A stretch of 64,000 nucleotides of DNA from Sandaracinaceae bacterium. Lineage in GTDB: Bacteria; Myxococcota_A; Polyangia; Polyangiales; JADJQN01. Shown one piece after another: positions 17,785-26,952 of the stretch. Each line of letters begins with the position of its first letter. The first letter of the stretch is position 1. The notes beneath the pieces are model-generated. The model worked only from the letters and a program-made list of their open reading frames with translations. It was not told the DNA's origin and did not search any database. The position numbers were made by a program, and so were the translations under genes. The stretch covers positions 1,178,001 through 1,242,000 of the forward strand of contig JADJQN010000003.1 in the NCBI GenBank assembly GCA_016712745.1, written 5' to 3'.

Positions 17785-19016
17785 TGGCTTTCCTTGCACT
17801 CGTACTCATCGTAGTTCTCGCATTCGTCAGCCTCGTGCTCGTCGTGAAAAACGTTTTGTACGTTTCAGATCCGAACGAGGTCCTTATTTTTTCCGGACGC
17901 ACGCGCATGGCTGGCGATCGCGAAGTCGGCTATCGCATCAGCAAGGGCGGACGCACTTTGCGCGTTCCTCTGCTTGAGGTGGTCGATCGCATGGACCTCA
18001 CCAACATGACGATCGAGCTCGCCGTGACTGGGGCCTATACGCGCGGCGGCATTCCCTTGGTCATTCAAGGCGTGGCCAACATCAAAGTGCCCGGCGAAGA
18101 ACCGCTGATTCACAACTGCCTGGAGCGCTTTTTGGGTTATTCGCGCCAGCAAATCATGGAAGTCGCGAAGCAGACCCTCGAAGGAAATCTTCGTGGCGTT
18201 CTCGCCACGCTGACCCCTGAGCAAATCAATCAGGACAAAGAGGCGTTCGCTACAAAGCTCACCGAGGAAGCCGAACACGATCTCGATAAGCTCGGGCTCG
18301 TTCTCGACACCCTGAAGATTCAGAACGTAAGCGACGAAGTTGGCTACTTGAGCGCTATCGGTCGTATGCGCAGTGCTCACGTACGCCAGAATGCGGTCAT
18401 CGCCGAGGCCAATGCGCAAGCAGAAGCCGCTGAGAACAAATGGCGCAACACGATGAGCGCCGAAGTCTCCAAAGTGGATGCGCAGATTCAAGTAGCGCGC
18501 AAAGAAAACGAGCGCCGCATTTCGGACGCGATTGGTCGTCGCGAAGCCATGATCGCCGAGCAGCGTGGCCAAGTGCAGGCCTTGATCGCGCAGACCAAAG
18601 CGGAGGTGCAGTGGCAAGTTGCCCGCATTGAGCAAGTGCGCCTTCAGCTGCAAGCCGAAGTCGTGCAGCCCGCTGAGGCCCAACGCCGCCAGGCGGAAGA
18701 AGCCGCCAAGGGCGCTGCGTCACGCATCATCGAACAAGGCCGCGCGTCCGCGCAGGTCTTGCAGAACTTAGCAGCTCAGTACACGGCGGGTGGCAACGCC
18801 GGCCGCGACGTTTTGCTCATGCAAAAGCTCATTCCGCTCATGCGCAAAATCTCAGAGCCGCTCGGCACACTGAAGGTGGATCGTCTTACGATCATCGGCG
18901 GAGGCCAAGGGACCGACGGAGATCCGCTCGCAACAAGGCTCGCCAGAGCGAGCGAGCAGATCCGCGCCGCCACCGGCATCGACGTCCCCAAGCTCATTCA
19001 AGACAAGCTCGCTTAG
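17784..19016 (+). CDS. SPFH-domain flotillin-like protein 2
   Basis: About 410 residues, paralogous to the upstream protein: N-terminal membrane helix (about 2-22), SPFH domain (NEVLIFSGRTRMAGDREVG, GGIPLVIQGVANIKVPGEE, EGNLRGVLATLTPEQINQDK), a coiled coil of about 130 residues, and a C-terminal segment with LIPLMRKISEPLGTL. I place the start at ATG 17784, six bases after AAGGAGG; a GTG at 17781 is possible but too close to it. Two flotillins in tandem suggest a hetero-oligomer. The gene converges with the acyltransferase gene, 26 bases away, with no clear terminator. Confidence 0.87.
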   Translation: MAFLALVLIVVLAFVSLVLVVKNVLYVSDPNEVLIFSGRTRMAGDREVGYRISKGGRTLRVPLLEVVDRMDLTNMTIELAVTGAYTRGGIPLVIQGVANIKVPGEEPLIHNCLERFLGYSRQQIMEVAKQTLEGNLRGVLATLTPEQINQDKEAFATKLTEEAEHDLDKLGLVLDTLKIQNVSDEVGYLSAIGRMRSAHVRQNAVIAEANAQAEAAENKWRNTMSAEVSKVDAQIQVARKENERRISDAIGRREAMIAEQRGQVQALIAQTKAEVQWQVARIEQVRLQLQAEVVQPAEAQRRQAEEAAKGAASRIIEQGRASAQVLQNLAAQYTAGGNAGRDVLLMQKLIPLMRKISEPLGTLKVDRLTIIGGGQGTDGDPLATRLARASEQIRAATGIDVPKLIQDKLA

Positions 19017-19042
19017 AAACGTTCAGTTCACTATGGAACGAA

Positions 19043-20425
19043 TCACAAGTCGATCACATCCTGCTCGTGCCTTTCAATGACGCGTTCAAGCGTTGACGGC
19101 GCGTAGCGATCAACAAGATCAAGTATGCGCCGCCGCAATCCATCGCGCATGGCGCGCAGTTCGACCATCTCGTGCTTGAGATTCATCAAGCGAAAGAAGA
19201 CGGAAAAGCCGTGGCGGATTGCCGCCTGGCGCTCGAGCACGCGAATGGTCGCCCAACCCGTCGTCAGCAATCCCAGCAATACGAGCGGCGCAACGATGAT
19301 GTCGTATGGAAACGGGAGGCCGCGATAGACGAGCACAACGGCCACGCCGTACGTCGCAAGAGTGAACGCCGTCGTAATGCACATCTTGACGGTCGATTGC
19401 ACGTCAGTGCGGCTCGTGAACTTAGAGCCTGCAAGAACAGCGAAACCGATGACAGGCAGATGCAAAAGGATGCCGGGCAACGCCAAGGGCACGAAAACAA
19501 GCATGAGCGTGAGATGGCCAAGGAAGTGTTTGAACGCCCCCCATCGTGAAACGCCTACGCTCAGGTCGCGATCGCTGAGATCGAGCGCATCGAGCATGCC
19601 GAGATAGCCCCGCACGTCCCGGTAGAAGCTCGCGATCTCGGGAGTTTCCTTCAAGCGTTCCCAGCTTTCGACAAAGCGACGCATGAGTTCTGCCTGTTCG
19701 GCGAGAGCGAGACTCATGCCTTCCGGCTTGTACAAGCGTCGCACGCAGTCGAGCACGCGCAGCACATCGAAATCCGGCGCGTTGATCGTCTGCGCACGCA
19801 ACGCTTCCTCAATCTGCGCGGTAAGCCGGCGCGCCGCTTCGCGCGGATCTTCACGCTGCAGGGCCAGTAGCGCTTCATCAAGCACGATCGGCGCGCCGAA
19901 CTGAACAAGCACACGACTTCGCATACGGTCGCGGCGGCGATACGACAAACCGCTTGGCACAATCACAACCGGAATCTTCTTCTCGTGAGCGCCGATGGCG
20001 ATACGCGCTGCGCCAGTTTTGAGCGGCGCAAGATCGGCAGTTTCGTTGCTGATGCCTTCGGGAAAAATTCCGAAAGCCGCTCCCTGCTCGAGCACCTCGT
20101 AAAGCGCAGAGAACGCGTCGCTGTTATCGATCTTGTCGCCCCCATGGTCCATGCGGCGCCTGATCGGAACAGATCCGAGCACCCACAGAAATGGCCGCAA
20201 AAATGGCGATTTGAAGAGCGTGTCTTTTGCCGCGAATCGAACTTGGCGTTGGCACGTCGTCGTGATCAGCACCGGGTCCATCAGCGAGTTGGGATGATTT
20301 CCCGCGAAGATCACCGGTCCATCCTTTGGCACATGCTCGAGGCCCACGACCTCGACGGTGCGAAAGAAGACGCGCGTTACCAGCGACAAGAACGATGTGA
20401 GCGTTCGGTAAAGAAAAAGACGCAA
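19043..20425 (-). CDS. PlsC-type acyltransferase with C-terminal membrane region
   Basis: 460 residues. N-terminal LPLAT domain with the acyltransferase block I as GNHPNSLMDP (His44, Asp50), block III FPEGISNE, and V-P-V-x-P (KIPVVIVPSGL). The second half has two or three hydrophobic segments around 315-390. It probably acylates a glycerophosphate-type acceptor at the inner membrane; the exact acceptor is unknown. The start is a TTG at 20425 preceded by GGGGGAG at good spacing, with no ATG before the conserved region. Divergent from the hydrolase gene at 20477. Confidence 0.78.
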   Translation of the reverse strand: MRLFLYRTLTSFLSLVTRVFFRTVEVVGLEHVPKDGPVIFAGNHPNSLMDPVLITTTCQRQVRFAAKDTLFKSPFLRPFLWVLGSVPIRRRMDHGGDKIDNSDAFSALYEVLEQGAAFGIFPEGISNETADLAPLKTGAARIAIGAHEKKIPVVIVPSGLSYRRRDRMRSRVLVQFGAPIVLDEALLALQREDPREAARRLTAQIEEALRAQTINAPDFDVLRVLDCVRRLYKPEGMSLALAEQAELMRRFVESWERLKETPEIASFYRDVRGYLGMLDALDLSDRDLSVGVSRWGAFKHFLGHLTLMLVFVPLALPGILLHLPVIGFAVLAGSKFTSRTDVQSTVKMCITTAFTLATYGVAVVLVYRGLPFPYDIIVAPLVLLGLLTTGWATIRVLERQAAIRHGFSVFFRLMNLKHEMVELRAMRDGLRRRILDLVDRYAPSTLERVIERHEQDVIDL

Positions 20426-20476
20426 AGGCTCCCCCGCAGCTCCCTACGATAGCCGACTTCTGGCATAGAGGAGTAC

Positions 20477-21082
20477 GTGCGCGTCTTTTTGATTCACGGG
20501 ATGGGCCGTTCGCCTTGGTCGTTCGCGCTTTTGGAAAAGCGATTGAGAGACGCCGGGCACGTTCCTTCGTCGTTTGGCTATCTCGTCTCGCGCGATTCGC
20601 TGGACAAGATCGGCAAGAGCTTTCTCGCGCATGTCGAAGCTGAGCTTTCGCCAGGCGAAGAGTACGCGGTCATTGGGCATTCCCTGGGCGGTATCATCGC
20701 GCGCCACGTCTCAGAGAAAATGCCCGTGGGCTGGAAGCGTTTCGTGATGCTCGCGCCGCCCAATCGCTCCCCGAGGGCCGCTCAAAGGCTCAAGCACAAC
20801 GCTCTCTTTCGCGCGCTCACCAAGGACGCAGGACAAAAACTCGCTGACGAGAAATTCTACGAAACCCTACCAACGCCGAAGGTTGCAACCTTGGTCTTTG
20901 TCGGCACGTCCGCACCGAGCACCCTTTTTCACGAGCGCGGAAAAATAGGCGACTCCGTGATCTCGGCAGAAGAAGCGCACCTCGAAGGCGCGACTCACGT
21001 GGAAGTGCGGTCGATTCACACCTTCATCATGAACAACGTCGAGGTCGCACGCGGGATTATCGATTTCCTGAAGCTCACTTAG
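20477..21082 (+). CDS. Alpha/beta hydrolase (lipase-like)
   Basis: 201 residues beginning with the strand/oxyanion segment VFLIHGMGRSPWSF and carrying the nucleophile elbow GHSLGG (Ser69), with a late histidine in VRSIHTFIMNN. No signal peptide, so probably cytoplasmic. Start GTG at 20477 with GAGGAG eight bases upstream. The type is close to small triacylglycerol lipase/PGAP1-like hydrolases, but the substrate is unknown. Its stop overlaps the convergent lipoprotein gene by four bases. Confidence 0.8.
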   Translation: MRVFLIHGMGRSPWSFALLEKRLRDAGHVPSSFGYLVSRDSLDKIGKSFLAHVEAELSPGEEYAVIGHSLGGIIARHVSEKMPVGWKRFVMLAPPNRSPRAAQRLKHNALFRALTKDAGQKLADEKFYETLPTPKVATLVFVGTSAPSTLFHERGKIGDSVISAEEAHLEGATHVEVRSIHTFIMNNVEVARGIIDFLKLT

Positions 21083-23106
21083 TAAATCCAGCGCTGACCT
21101 TCGGTGTAGACGACGCGGTAGGGACGCGCCTGCACGATGATGATTGTGTGATCAGTGCGGACGAAGAACTCCACATCGAGCGCGTTGGCATTGTTAGCGT
21201 AGCGCGGCACGAGGTTGGTGTGCAGCGTGGTGAGGGTGTGCGTAAGCTCCAAGACATCCGCTTCAGGAAGAATGGTTGCGCCGTTGGTGATGGTGCTGCG
21301 CGAAAGAACTTCCGGCTCATAGGTTCCAGAGTAGGTGTAGACGAGATGTTGCTCCGGTAACTCGTCGCCGTGCGCACCGGTAACGCTCCCGCCCGCTTGC
21401 ACATTGATGAAGACCGCCGGTCGCGCTTCGTTGAAGGGATTGGCGGTCACAGCAACTCCGCCCCCGATCGTTGGCTCCACAAAGGGCTGCACGAGAATCG
21501 CCATGGCAACGCGCGAGTGATCGATGCGGTACCAGTTGCGCTCCTCGACGCCGCGCAAGGTCCACACGCTTGCCCACACGGAGCGAATCGCGCGCGCGAT
21601 ATCGGCGTCGGTAGGACGCGCCGGCACCGCCAACGACTCGTAAAGACCCGCGCCGTTGAAACCCGCTAAATCCTCGGCATTTGTGCTCGATCGGAAGATA
21701 GTGCGGACGCCGGGAAACGACGCGAGCTTGGCACGCACCCGTGCGATCAAACGCGGATCGATCGAAGCCGTCTCAATCGTATGGCGCAACTCGCTAAGGC
21801 GCTCCGCGCGCACGGCGCGCTCGTTCACGAACTGCACGTCGGTGAGCATTGCCGGTATCGCGTCGAAGACGTGCGCTGAATGCAGATGCGCCAAATAGTG
21901 ATTCACCGGAATCACAAAACCGCCTGGCGTTGCGTTCGGGAATATCTCGCAAACGTCACCGAGTTGAGCCGCCTTGGCGCCGACCGATGCCACGTGGGAC
22001 GAGTTTACGCTGCACACGTCGACAAGCTCGGTCACCGACGGATCGGGAGCGGCGATGTCGGCGGGGCGCGGACGTATCGCCTCCCAGTGCCGCGTCGCGT
22101 CCTCCATGGACGCTCGCGTGATGGTGTAGTCCTGCGGTCCGACGTCGAGACGCACCAGTTGGCCTTCGAGCGACGCGAAGCTTGGATTTGTGATCGCATC
22201 GCGCAGCGCCATGTCAGGCGTGCCGCGATTGCGACTGAGCACTGCGACGTGGGCGAGCGGCGCTTGCAGTTTCGACGTCACGAGCGCTGCGCATACGGGC
22301 AAATCTTCGGGCACATCGGCCGTTACGAGGATATCGGTGGGGCTGATCGAGCCCACATCGAGCGCGCCATGCACCAAACGCACGTAGCCAAAGGCGATGC
22401 CCGAGGTGATCGGCTCGTAGCGAAGACCAGCAAAGACTGCTTCGCGCTCGATCGTGGGCAAGCGGTCGCTGACCTGCGCGATGCTCTCTTCATGAAGCTC
22501 CGAAAGCGGGCGAAAGCGCAGACGCTCTCCGAAATAGACAGCCGCTCGAATCTGCTCGAACGCCGCAAGGATGCGCTCGCCATCCAAGGTGTCGCCCGAG
22601 ATCAATTCGAGCGTCCACAGGTCTCCGTCGAGATAGTGCACGAGTGAGCCGAGCACAAAGCGGCGCTCAGGACGACGGTACTCGCGAATATTGAACGCGT
22701 AGTGATCTTCAATCGGGTTTGCATGCGTGTTCAAAAAGTTACGCGCGAAATCGAAGTGAATCGGCCAGCGATGCGTGTCGGGGAAATAGAGATGTCGATT
22801 GTCGGCCAGGTCGATCAGAAATTTTGCGGTCTCGGTGCGCGCAAACACTTCGTTCTCGGGTCGCGTCGAGAGAGCGCGCCACGTAGCTTCGTCGTCGATG
22901 CGTTCGGTCCAACGTGGGGCGTTTGGACTTTGCGCTGTAGGCGGTGTGTGATGTTGGGCGACAAGAGCGGGCGAGACATGCCGGACGCACGCGCTTAACG
23001 AGACGAGCAGGGCGGCAATGAAGAGTCCCGCACCAACGAGTATTGAGCGCGAAAATGAGTGCTTTCCACTGCGTCCACGGAACACGTGCATTCGCCAAGC
23101 TCCCAT
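21079..23106 (-). CDS. Lipoprotein with PEP-synthase/glucan-dikinase-like domains
   Basis: About 675 residues. N-terminus: short basic region, hydrophobic LFIAALLVSLSAC ending in a lipobox, then a Pro-rich linker, so it appears exported and lipidated. A phosphohistidine swivel-type domain follows with PLAHVAVLSRNRGTPDM, the histidine codon being at 22249-22251. C-terminal is a PPDK/PEP-synthase nucleotide-binding domain (VGAKAAQLGDV, PGGFVIPVNHY, FRSSTNAEDLAGFNGAGLYE, VQPFVEPTIGGGVAVTANPF). The swivel-before-ATP-domain order matches glucan water dikinases rather than PPDK. ATG choices at 23106 and 23091 both keep the signal; a start at 23172 would bury it. An exported ATP-using enzyme is odd; substrate unknown. 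Confidence 0.75.
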   Translation of the reverse strand: MGAWRMHVFRGRSGKHSFSRSILVGAGLFIAALLVSLSACVRHVSPALVAQHHTPPTAQSPNAPRWTERIDDEATWRALSTRPENEVFARTETAKFLIDLADNRHLYFPDTHRWPIHFDFARNFLNTHANPIEDHYAFNIREYRRPERRFVLGSLVHYLDGDLWTLELISGDTLDGERILAAFEQIRAAVYFGERLRFRPLSELHEESIAQVSDRLPTIEREAVFAGLRYEPITSGIAFGYVRLVHGALDVGSISPTDILVTADVPEDLPVCAALVTSKLQAPLAHVAVLSRNRGTPDMALRDAITNPSFASLEGQLVRLDVGPQDYTITRASMEDATRHWEAIRPRPADIAAPDPSVTELVDVCSVNSSHVASVGAKAAQLGDVCEIFPNATPGGFVIPVNHYLAHLHSAHVFDAIPAMLTDVQFVNERAVRAERLSELRHTIETASIDPRLIARVRAKLASFPGVRTIFRSSTNAEDLAGFNGAGLYESLAVPARPTDADIARAIRSVWASVWTLRGVEERNWYRIDHSRVAMAILVQPFVEPTIGGGVAVTANPFNEARPAVFINVQAGGSVTGAHGDELPEQHLVYTYSGTYEPEVLSRSTITNGATILPEADVLELTHTLTTLHTNLVPRYANNANALDVEFFVRTDHTIIIVQARPYRVVYTEGQRWIY

Positions 23107-23220
23107 CGAAGCAAACTGACTCACGTCGTCGTCGCATTCTTGGCTCACTGGTCGGCCTCCGTGAGCTCGCACGCGCGCAGCAAAGGGATGATACCAGCGA
23201 ATTGCTGTATGCTGCGCACC

Positions 23221-26001
23221 ATGAACTTTTCCCCTGTGTCGCGGGCATTCGTGGTGGTTTCAGCTTTCTTCTTCGGTGTGAGCGCATGCAGCGATCCCGA
23301 AACCACGCCTCTGCCGAACAGTTGCCCGGACAACGCTTTCTTCTCGGGACTCGAGTTCAATCACGCGAACGTTGGAACCATCGTGGGTGTCACGCGACGC
23401 GACGCGATCAACTTGAAAACCGACTTTTGCGACGACGTCGAGATCTCGTTCAGCTCGTCAAATCCCGCAGTCGCGAACATCACGGGCACTGCACTAATTC
23501 CGACGGGAACGAGTCAGGCTGCGGTAGATGTTTTGGCGCTGAGTGAGGGCCGCACAACGATCACGGCGACCACAACGCACGGCGATTTTACGCGTGAAGC
23601 CACGCTGGACGTTGTTATCACGCCAAACTCGGTCCCCGCGTGCGCAGGTTCGGCGCTTGGTCGCGTCGATCCAGGTGCTCTCCTCACAGTGGCTGCGGGT
23701 ACCTCACTCGCCGGCGCAACGCTTGGCATGCACGAGGGCGCAAGCCGCGCAGATGAGTTTCACGTGGATCCATTCGACGGTTCCATTGGATGCGCCACAG
23801 ATCAGGTCCCCGCGGGCTATCGCGCGCTCGGCCCGGCGGTGACGTTCGGCCCGGCGCATTTTCGTGCGCAGCGCGAGATCGATTTAGCCATCCCTGTGCG
23901 CACTTCGCTCTTGCCGGCGGGCGCCAATCGCAGTCACGTCGTCATTGCTTACACCGGTCCGTCCATCACGGAGCCGCGCATCGTTCCGATCGCCACGCAT
24001 GCCTACACGGGGGACGCGGAAAACGGTCTGCTTCACTTTCAATCGCCTCGCCTTGGTACCTTTCAAGCCGTGGTCAAGACTGACGCGGGCACGCCACGCC
24101 GTCGCACATACAAGTTCAACGGTGTCACTGGTTTCTCCATGGGCTCCATGGGTTCGGCCCAAGTGGGCATGCGCCATCCGGAGCTCTTCGACTTCGTAGC
24201 GCCACTTGGCGGCCCACCCGATTTCGTTCAAGCGCTAAATTATTTTCGCAACTTCAACTTCGGCGGTTTCTGCACCGAGACGGAGCGCGTGAGCGATCCC
24301 AGCGGATGCGAATCCGGGTCATCACTCATCCACACGCCAGTGAACGACGTTCTCTACCAGCACGTTCAAGACTACGAGCATTGGTATTACAAGGACGAGT
24401 ACGCGGGCCAGGGCGGCACCTTCGATCGCCGGGAGTGGTTGCAAATCTTCCGCGACGTCTCGTTTATGTACGGCAACCCGAACACCACCCGTTCTGACGA
24501 TCCGAGCGAACCGCAGATCACTCCGCCGGGCGTTCCCGACTCCTTCCGCGAAATGCCGGATTCGTTCCGTTGCGCGAATCCAATCATCATTCCGCCGCAC
24601 GTCGATGGAATGCCGACAACTGGCTACTACGACGACGAGTTCAATCCCCAAGGCCAGTACCCCGTGATGACCTATTGCGATGGAGCCGAGATTCGCCTCG
24701 GTGGTGAGCGCGATATCGGAGTGTGGGATCCGCTCGGAACGAACGATTACCCGGCCGAAACATTCATGGCCGTGGACATCAACGCCAACGGCACGCGTGA
24801 ACCGGGTGAACCGATCGTGCGCACCTTCTGGGAAAACTTCAGCGACATCGGACTCGACGGAATCGCAAGCGCTGACGAAACCGGCTACGACGCTGCGACG
24901 AATCCCGATCCCGCAGGCGATGACTTTGACTTTCAGTTCAATCCGACCGGTACAGAGCGCAACGGCAAACGAGATGGCGAGTCGTGCACGGCAGGGGCCG
25001 CCGGCGTAGCCGAGCCCTTCAATGACGTGGGCCTCGACGGCGTCGCGGGCACGCCTCAGTTCGCAGATGGTGGCTACGACACGGGCGAAGGCAACGGTTG
25101 CTACGACTACTCGGCAGGCGCAGGTCGCATGTTCGGCCGCAACCCCACCGGCATCGCTTACACGATGGATGCCAGTACGCTGCGCGACCTCGACATCTTT
25201 GCTGATGGCGGCATTCGCGATTTGCTCAACTCGCTTCCGTCGGAGAACAACTTCATCGGTGCATTCGGCGCGCGAGGGTTTGGTGTGCACATGTACAACT
25301 CGCACCAGACCATGGACTTGGCAGGTGGTCCGGAGGACGGGAACTTCTATTTCCCCGACGTTCCGTGGGCGGAAGTGGGCTCACACGCGATCGTGCGCTA
25401 CGGAGACCCCGACGCAAGCGAACAACTCAAAATCGATGGCGACGGCGGCCACGTGGGCACCGCGACGCAGCTTATCAATCGCGTCATTGGCGTCCTTGCG
25501 TGGATGAGCTCGCGGTGGCCCGACGGTGATCGCCGCTCAGTCGTCGACACTCTTTGCAAAGAGGGCTCACCGGGCTGTGTTCAACCGAACCAGTTCATTC
25601 GCGACTTCACCTCGCCGACCACCAATCGCACGGGTCCGGTTTCAATCGTGTTGCCGCCTGGCTACTACGAGGAAGAGAACGCAGGTCTGCGCTACCCGGT
25701 CGTCTATTTCATGCACGGCTACGGGATGGATCCGCAGGGCCTCGTCGATTTGGGCGCGCTCGTCTGGGCCTTCATGCGCTTGCCGACGATCCCCGAAGCG
25801 CGTCGCATGCAGAAGATGATCTTCGTCTTCCCGGACGGCCTCTGCCGCGGCAACGAGTGCATCCAAGGCACCTTCTACACAGATGCACCGGAAAGCACGC
25901 CCAACGGCGCACAAATGGAACAGTGGCTCTTAGACCTGAAGGGCTACGTGGACGGCGAGTTCCGCACGCGCGGCCCTGACGAGTTTGACTACGTGGAGTG
26001 A
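23221..26001 (+). CDS. Large secreted esterase-like lipoprotein with swapped hydrolase halves
   Basis: 926 residues. Lipoprotein signal ending VSAC, a bacterial Ig-like (BIG2) domain at about 40-135 (EISFSSSNPAVANI, GRTTITATT), a beta-rich domain, then GFSMGSMGSAQVGMRHPELF with nucleophile-elbow Ser306. A long middle region contains Asp/Asn/Gly loops such as DINANGTREPGE. The C-terminal part holds the oxyanion-strand segment RYPVVYFMHGYGMDP (His832) and FVFPDG, and stops just where a normal esterase would reach its GxSxG. Thus the N-half of the hydrolase follows the C-half. The start at ATG 23221 gives a clean signal peptide. A conserved His for the triad may lie in the DGDGGHVGT segment. Coupled by GTGA to the next gene. 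Confidence 0.75.
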   Translation: MNFSPVSRAFVVVSAFFFGVSACSDPETTPLPNSCPDNAFFSGLEFNHANVGTIVGVTRRDAINLKTDFCDDVEISFSSSNPAVANITGTALIPTGTSQAAVDVLALSEGRTTITATTTHGDFTREATLDVVITPNSVPACAGSALGRVDPGALLTVAAGTSLAGATLGMHEGASRADEFHVDPFDGSIGCATDQVPAGYRALGPAVTFGPAHFRAQREIDLAIPVRTSLLPAGANRSHVVIAYTGPSITEPRIVPIATHAYTGDAENGLLHFQSPRLGTFQAVVKTDAGTPRRRTYKFNGVTGFSMGSMGSAQVGMRHPELFDFVAPLGGPPDFVQALNYFRNFNFGGFCTETERVSDPSGCESGSSLIHTPVNDVLYQHVQDYEHWYYKDEYAGQGGTFDRREWLQIFRDVSFMYGNPNTTRSDDPSEPQITPPGVPDSFREMPDSFRCANPIIIPPHVDGMPTTGYYDDEFNPQGQYPVMTYCDGAEIRLGGERDIGVWDPLGTNDYPAETFMAVDINANGTREPGEPIVRTFWENFSDIGLDGIASADETGYDAATNPDPAGDDFDFQFNPTGTERNGKRDGESCTAGAAGVAEPFNDVGLDGVAGTPQFADGGYDTGEGNGCYDYSAGAGRMFGRNPTGIAYTMDASTLRDLDIFADGGIRDLLNSLPSENNFIGAFGARGFGVHMYNSHQTMDLAGGPEDGNFYFPDVPWAEVGSHAIVRYGDPDASEQLKIDGDGGHVGTATQLINRVIGVLAWMSSRWPDGDRRSVVDTLCKEGSPGCVQPNQFIRDFTSPTTNRTGPVSIVLPPGYYEEENAGLRYPVVYFMHGYGMDPQGLVDLGALVWAFMRLPTIPEARRMQKMIFVFPDGLCRGNECIQGTFYTDAPESTPNGAQMEQWLLDLKGYVDGEFRTRGPDEFDYVE

Positions 26002-26951
26002 GTTTGATTTCACTGCGTATAGTTCTCATTGCTGCATTGCTGTGTTTCTCCGCTGCTGCGACGGCACGGGCTGACAACGTAGATGCGGATGCGCTCATCA
26101 ACGAGGGTCTGCGCCTGCGCGAAGCGCATGAAGACGCACGCGCCCTCGAGCTCTTTCAGCATGCTTACCAAATCGAACAGAGCCCTCGCGCCCTGGCGCA
26201 GATTGCGCTTGCCGAGCAAGCCCTGGGTCATTGGGTGAGGGCCTACATGCAGCTCTCGGAGGCCATGACTCATGTCGACAATGAATGGATTAGCTCGCGT
26301 GCTCCCGCGTTGCATGCAGCGCTCGAGGACGCGCGCACGCACGTAGGGTTTCTTCAGATCTCAGGCGGCGCGCCCGGACTGCATGCGTGGATTGGCACTC
26401 GTGATCTGGGAGCCTTGCCCATTCGCGAGCCCGTCGTAGTCGATGCGGGCGTGATGGACGTCGAGTTGCGAGATGGCGGGGATGTCGTGTCGGCCCAGCG
26501 CGTGCTGCGCGTGGATCGAGGCGCCACAGTCGGCGTCGAGCTGCCACCTCCGCATCGGGAGCCTCCTCCGTTGGCACGCACAACGACGCATGCCCCGCCC
26601 ACCCCACTTCCCCGAATTCTTGGTTGGACCTCCCTGGGCGTTGGCGTTGCGGCGCTAGGCGTGGGAGTCGCATTTCATGCGATGCGCAACAGTGCGGCGG
26701 CGGATGCCAACGCCTGTCTCGACGACTTGGGCGCGCTCACGTCCTGCACGATCGAGGAGCAACGCTCGAGGCAGAGCAGCGTAGACACCGATACGACTCT
26801 GATGGCCGTCGGCTACATCGGTGGCGGCGTGTTGGTTGCTGCGGGAGCGCTACTATTGATTCTGGCGCCGTCAGACGAGACTCAAAGCCACACGGCGTTC
26901 CGATGTGTTCCATCGTTTCCGCTCGGCGCTGCTTGCACGGGGAGTTTTTGA
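25998..26951 (+). CDS. Secreted TPR-type protein with two C-terminal membrane helices
   Basis: 317 residues. Signal peptide (about 1-26, TARADN), a TPR-like helical region at 30-110 (EGLRLREAHEDARALELFQHA), a PEGA-like beta module at about 115-180 (GFLQISGGAPGLHAWIGTRD, VELRDGGDVV), a Pro-rich linker, and two hydrophobic segments (about 210-230 and 265-290). This layout is common among envelope proteins of myxobacteria, whose functions are unknown. The GTG start overlaps the esterase stop, and the next gene starts one base after this stop, so all three are probably one transcript. Confidence 0.66.
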   Translation: MSLISLRIVLIAALLCFSAAATARADNVDADALINEGLRLREAHEDARALELFQHAYQIEQSPRALAQIALAEQALGHWVRAYMQLSEAMTHVDNEWISSRAPALHAALEDARTHVGFLQISGGAPGLHAWIGTRDLGALPIREPVVVDAGVMDVELRDGGDVVSAQRVLRVDRGATVGVELPPPHREPPPLARTTTHAPPTPLPRILGWTSLGVGVAALGVGVAFHAMRNSAAADANACLDDLGALTSCTIEEQRSRQSSVDTDTTLMAVGYIGGGVLVAAGALLLILAPSDETQSHTAFRCVPSFPLGAACTGSF

Positions 26952-26952
26952 A

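Noticed and set aside
24322..25305. Minus-strand frame of 327 codons within the esterase gene
   Set aside because: It is a mirror of a high-GC coding region; the plus strand encodes recognisable hydrolase segments.
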